From Methylobacterium thuringiense (GTDB lineage Bacteria > Pseudomonadota > Alphaproteobacteria > Rhizobiales > Beijerinckiaceae): a DNA stretch of 40,305 nt. Under the pieces are notes generated by a model. It was not told where the DNA came from. It made no database searches and saw only the letters and a list, made by a program, of their open reading frames with translations. The stretch covers positions 1-40,305 of the forward strand of contig NZ_BPRA01000029.1 of assembly GCF_022179645.1 (NCBI RefSeq), given 5' to 3'. Of this stretch, positions 38,581 through 40,305 are shown in pieces (the first letter of the stretch is position 1; every line of letters starts with the position of its first letter). A program made the translations under genes and the position numbers.

Positions 38581-40305
38581 CAGCGGTGTCGTCGTGCCCG
38601 GCGTCGTGTTGTTGACGCTCGTGACCATCACGCTGGCCGCGTCGTTGCCAGCCAGATCCTGGATGGCGCGGAGGTCATTACCGTTCGTTGGATCGGTGTA
38701 GGTCACATTGACGGCTTGCCCAGCCGTCACGGCCGAGGCGAGGGTGAGCGTGACCGTCTGGTTCGCACTGTTGACCGCGACACTGCTCACACCGACCGCG
38801 TTGCCGCCAGCGGTGACGGCGAAGGCAGCCGGCAGCGGTGGGTTGGTGGCATCGAGCGCCTCGCCGTAGGTCAGCACCAGGCTCGTGCCGTTCACGCTTG
38901 CCGTCTGGTACACCGGCGGTGTCGTGTCGCCGAGATCGTCGTTGAGGATCGTGCCGCTGGCACTGCTGTTCGAGCCGACCGTACCGCCGCCGATGCCGAC
39001 CGTGGTCAGCGTAGCCACCACCGTCTCGTTTGGCTCGACCACACTGTCGGGCGTGGTGCTGACGGTGAAGCTGGCGCTGGTCTCACCCGCCGCGAAGCTG
39101 ACCACGCCGCCGCTGAGGCTGCTGGTGTAGTCGTTGGCGTCTGCCGTGCCCGACGACAGCGTCACCGCGACGGATCCGGCCTGGCTGACGTCGCCGCTGC
39201 GGGTGACGGTGTAGGTCAGCGTGCCGGCGAGGCCGGTGGCATCCTCCTGCACCGAGGCCGGATCGACGGCGATCTGGTAGACCGGCGCGGTGTCGTCGTT
39301 GAGGATGGTACCGCTGGCACTGCTGTTCGAGCCGACCGTACCGCCGCCGATGCCGACCGTGGTCAGCGTAGCCACCACCGTCTCGTTTGGCTCGACCACA
39401 CTGTCGGGCGTGGTGCTGACGGTGAAGCTGGCGCTGGTGGCGCCCGCCGCGAAGCTGACCACGCCGCCGCTGAGGCTGCTGGTGTAGTCGTTGGCGTCTG
39501 CCGTGCCCGACGACAGCGTCACCGCGACGGATCCGGCCTGGCTGACGTCGCCGCTGCGGGTGACGGTGTAGGTCAGCGTGCCGGCGGGGCCAGTGCCGTC
39601 TTCCTGCACCGAGGGTGGATCGACGGCGATCTGGTAGACCGGCGGGCGCGAGCCGAACGTGACCGTGTTCGATGCCAGATTTGCGTTACCGGCCGCATCC
39701 GCAAATGCGCTGGCACCGATCAAGATGGACGCACCGGCCGGAGCCGTCGCCGTGAAGGTCGCCGAATAGACGAGCGGGTTGCCGGTGTTTTGAACGATAT
39801 TAGCGAACGTGCCGTTCGTCGCAGTGATATCTGTAGCCGGATCAAAGCCGACGGGTGTTTCCGAAAACGTGAAGGTGACGCCCGTGCTCTCGCCGGACGC
39901 CAAGCTCGTGTCGGTGGCGACGATCGACACCGTCGGCACAATTCGGTCGATTGTTGTCGCGCTGCCAGTCAGGCCGCCCGTGATTGCATTTCCGACCGCG
40001 TCAGTGATGTCAGTGCCAGTGCCCTTGAGGGCCAGCGCCAATGTGCCTGAGCCCGACACGCCTGTTAATTCGACCGTATAGACTCCGGGCGTGCCCGTAG
40101 CAGAGACGGAGCCGATGCTAGCCGTAGCACCGTCGGTCCCGACGATTGTGAAGTCGCCAGCATCGACGCCATCCACAATCTCTGAGAACGACACGGTTTC
40201 CGTTAGCGTAGCGGCGTTGGTCGGGCCTGCCGTGCTTGGTTCGATCGAGGTAACACGTGGTGGCGGATCAAAGGCATCGGGGGTGTATGTCCCGGATGCG
40301 TCCTG
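36541..40305 (-). CDS. RTX-type secreted protein with Calx-beta, SwmB-like and RTX domains (partial, N-terminus outside window)
   Basis: The frame stays open to the window edge, so 1254 C-terminal residues are visible. The first visible part is a Big-like domain (FSEIVDGVDAGDFTIVG). Two Calx-beta domains of 119-residue period follow (about 38937-39640). Next come a SwmB-like domain (about 38590-38930), a first RTX block (NVIVGGAGNDTLRGNGGNDT...) with its end (about 38070-38580), and a Big-like segment (about 37745-38065). Two more SwmB-like domains (37050-37740) and a second RTX block end the protein at SSLTASNFILGA. RTX repeats (GGxGxDxxx) bind calcium after export, and a protein ending in this way is expected to leave through a type I system. 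No transporter genes are visible. Internal duplication at nucleotide level is strong. Confidence 0.93.
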   Translation of the reverse strand, partial: QDASGTYTPDAFDPPPRVTSIEPSTAGPTNAATLTETVSFSEIVDGVDAGDFTIVGTDGATASIGSVSATGTPGVYTVELTGVSGSGTLALALKGTGTDITDAVGNAITGGLTGSATTIDRIVPTVSIVATDTSLASGESTGVTFTFSETPVGFDPATDITATNGTFANIVQNTGNPLVYSATFTATAPAGASILIGASAFADAAGNANLASNTVTFGSRPPVYQIAVDPPSVQEDGTGPAGTLTYTVTRSGDVSQAGSVAVTLSSGTADANDYTSSLSGGVVSFAAGATSASFTVSTTPDSVVEPNETVVATLTTVGIGGGTVGSNSSASGTILNDDTAPVYQIAVDPASVQEDATGLAGTLTYTVTRSGDVSQAGSVAVTLSSGTADANDYTSSLSGGVVSFAAGETSASFTVSTTPDSVVEPNETVVATLTTVGIGGGTVGSNSSASGTILNDDLGDTTPPVYQTASVNGTSLVLTYGEALDATNPPLPAAFAVTAGGNAVGVSSVAVNSANQTVTLTLASAVTAGQAVNVTYTDPTNGNDLRAIQDLAGNDAASVMVTSVNNTTPGTTTPLTINGSEADNVIVGGAGNDTLRGNGGNDTINGAAGNDYISGGAGNDVLIGGAGTDTVYGGAGADRYVFQSVADFGPTGALDAIEFLTGDGDRIDLSAIDADTNTAGVQGFSFIGTGAFNGQAGQLRYQKGTGAQNGTLVVSVDLNGDSLADFQFLAGGSSSLSASNFILGGGGGGSDTTPPTLSITTTDAQLTAGETATLTFSFSEPVAGFSQNDITPINGQLSAFTSVNTSTYTAVFTPTSNVTGQGGVAVATGSYTDVAGNMGGAGNLSFSVNTVTTPSDTTPPVYQAANVNAATLILTYSEALDSANPPAPGAFAVRVGGNLVAVSSVSVNSAARTVSLTLASAVTAGQSVTVAYTDPSAGNDTLAIQDLAGNDAASLAAMSVNNTTPPAGDTTPPVYQTASVNGTSLVLTYGETLDATNPPLPAAFAVTAGGSAVGVSGVLVNSAARTVTLTLASPVTAGQAVSLIYSDPTSGNDPRAIQDLAGNDAASVTVTNIPNATPGTTTPLTINGTEADNVIVGGAANDTLRGNGGNDTINGAAGNDYISGGAGNDLLTGGPGTDTIYGGAGADRYVFQSVADFGPAGALDAIEFLTGDGDRIDLSAIDADTNTAGVQGFSFIGNNAFTGQAGQLRYQKGTGAQGGSLIVGADLNGDSVADFQIQAGGSSSLTASNFILGA
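38937..39640 (-). repeat. Two tandem Calx-beta repeats, 357-bp period
   Basis: The GTTGAGGAT segment at 38941 recurs at 39298, an offset of 357 bases (119 residues). The encoded repeats (YQIAVDP-SVQED to GTILNDD) differ at only a few positions, so the duplication is recent or kept alike by recombination. Confidence 0.8.

Noticed and set aside
38716-40050. Plus-strand frame of 444 codons across the RTX gene
   Set aside because: It is the complement of Calx-beta and Big-like repeats. It contains duplicated strings only because the real gene is duplicated, and has no ribosome site.

Overview
The window is GC-rich alphaproteobacterial DNA. Several gene families point to a Methylobacterium/Methylorubrum-type bacterium: a DUF5681 protein, a DUF3102 protein, an IalB protein, an exported SRPBCC (MxaD-like) protein, many tiny exported proteins and a conserved plasmid-type helix-turn-helix protein. 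This is inference from family content. There is no rRNA or housekeeping gene to anchor the taxonomy. Most of the window reads as an accessory region with many small genes, remnants and compositional patches.

Layout. 1-641 is moderately AT-rich and has no gene. 642-1675 is a serine recombinase followed closely by a small HNH protein. 1676-2525 holds a remnant of an IS630-like transposase. 2526-4323 is a field of small genes: two overlapping paralogues, two tiny membrane peptides and an exported protein with a clear terminator. 4467-6299 starts with a small helical protein and then a DUF5681 protein (a family usually next to phage terminase genes). Five more tiny genes follow, each overlapping the gene before it and each starting with the same short basic-amphipathic helix. 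6323-6883 is an AT-rich, short AraC-type regulator that lies divergent to a 4332-residue autotransporter (7017-20015). An IalB-type periplasmic protein starts 11 bases after the autotransporter.

20659-23925 is a compact integrative module on the minus strand: ParA, a ribbon-helix-helix partner, a cysteine-cluster protein, a DUF3102 protein and a tyrosine recombinase. A TGACGTA motif recurs upstream of parA, inside the 3' end of parA and downstream of the ribbon-helix-helix gene, which suggests a partition site and operator. No replication gene is visible there. 24265-28961 contains small exported or hypothetical proteins, a second intact HNH paralogue, a decayed third HNH copy and a frameshifted DUF6894-like gene. 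29075-30960 has a full-length AraC regulator and an exported SRPBCC protein.

30961-31803 has no gene I can support. It is followed by a tRNA-Thr-like sequence with several defects and two membrane microproteins, one of them very AT-rich. 32280-36086 has more small genes: an exported DUF2059 protein, an orphan ParD-like antitoxin, and a plasmid-type HTH gene with a structured leader. 36541-40305 is the C-terminal 1254 residues of a large RTX-type secreted protein whose N-terminus lies beyond the window.

Two themes recur. Both giant surface or secreted proteins look like end-to-end duplications: the autotransporter passenger has two complete units before one barrel, and the RTX protein carries an internal copy of its own C-terminal end. 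The window is also rich in tiny, translationally coupled genes made of diverged duplicates. The most promising candidates for undescribed biology are the five-paralogue microprotein operon at 5189-6299 and the iterated TGACGTA sites around parA.
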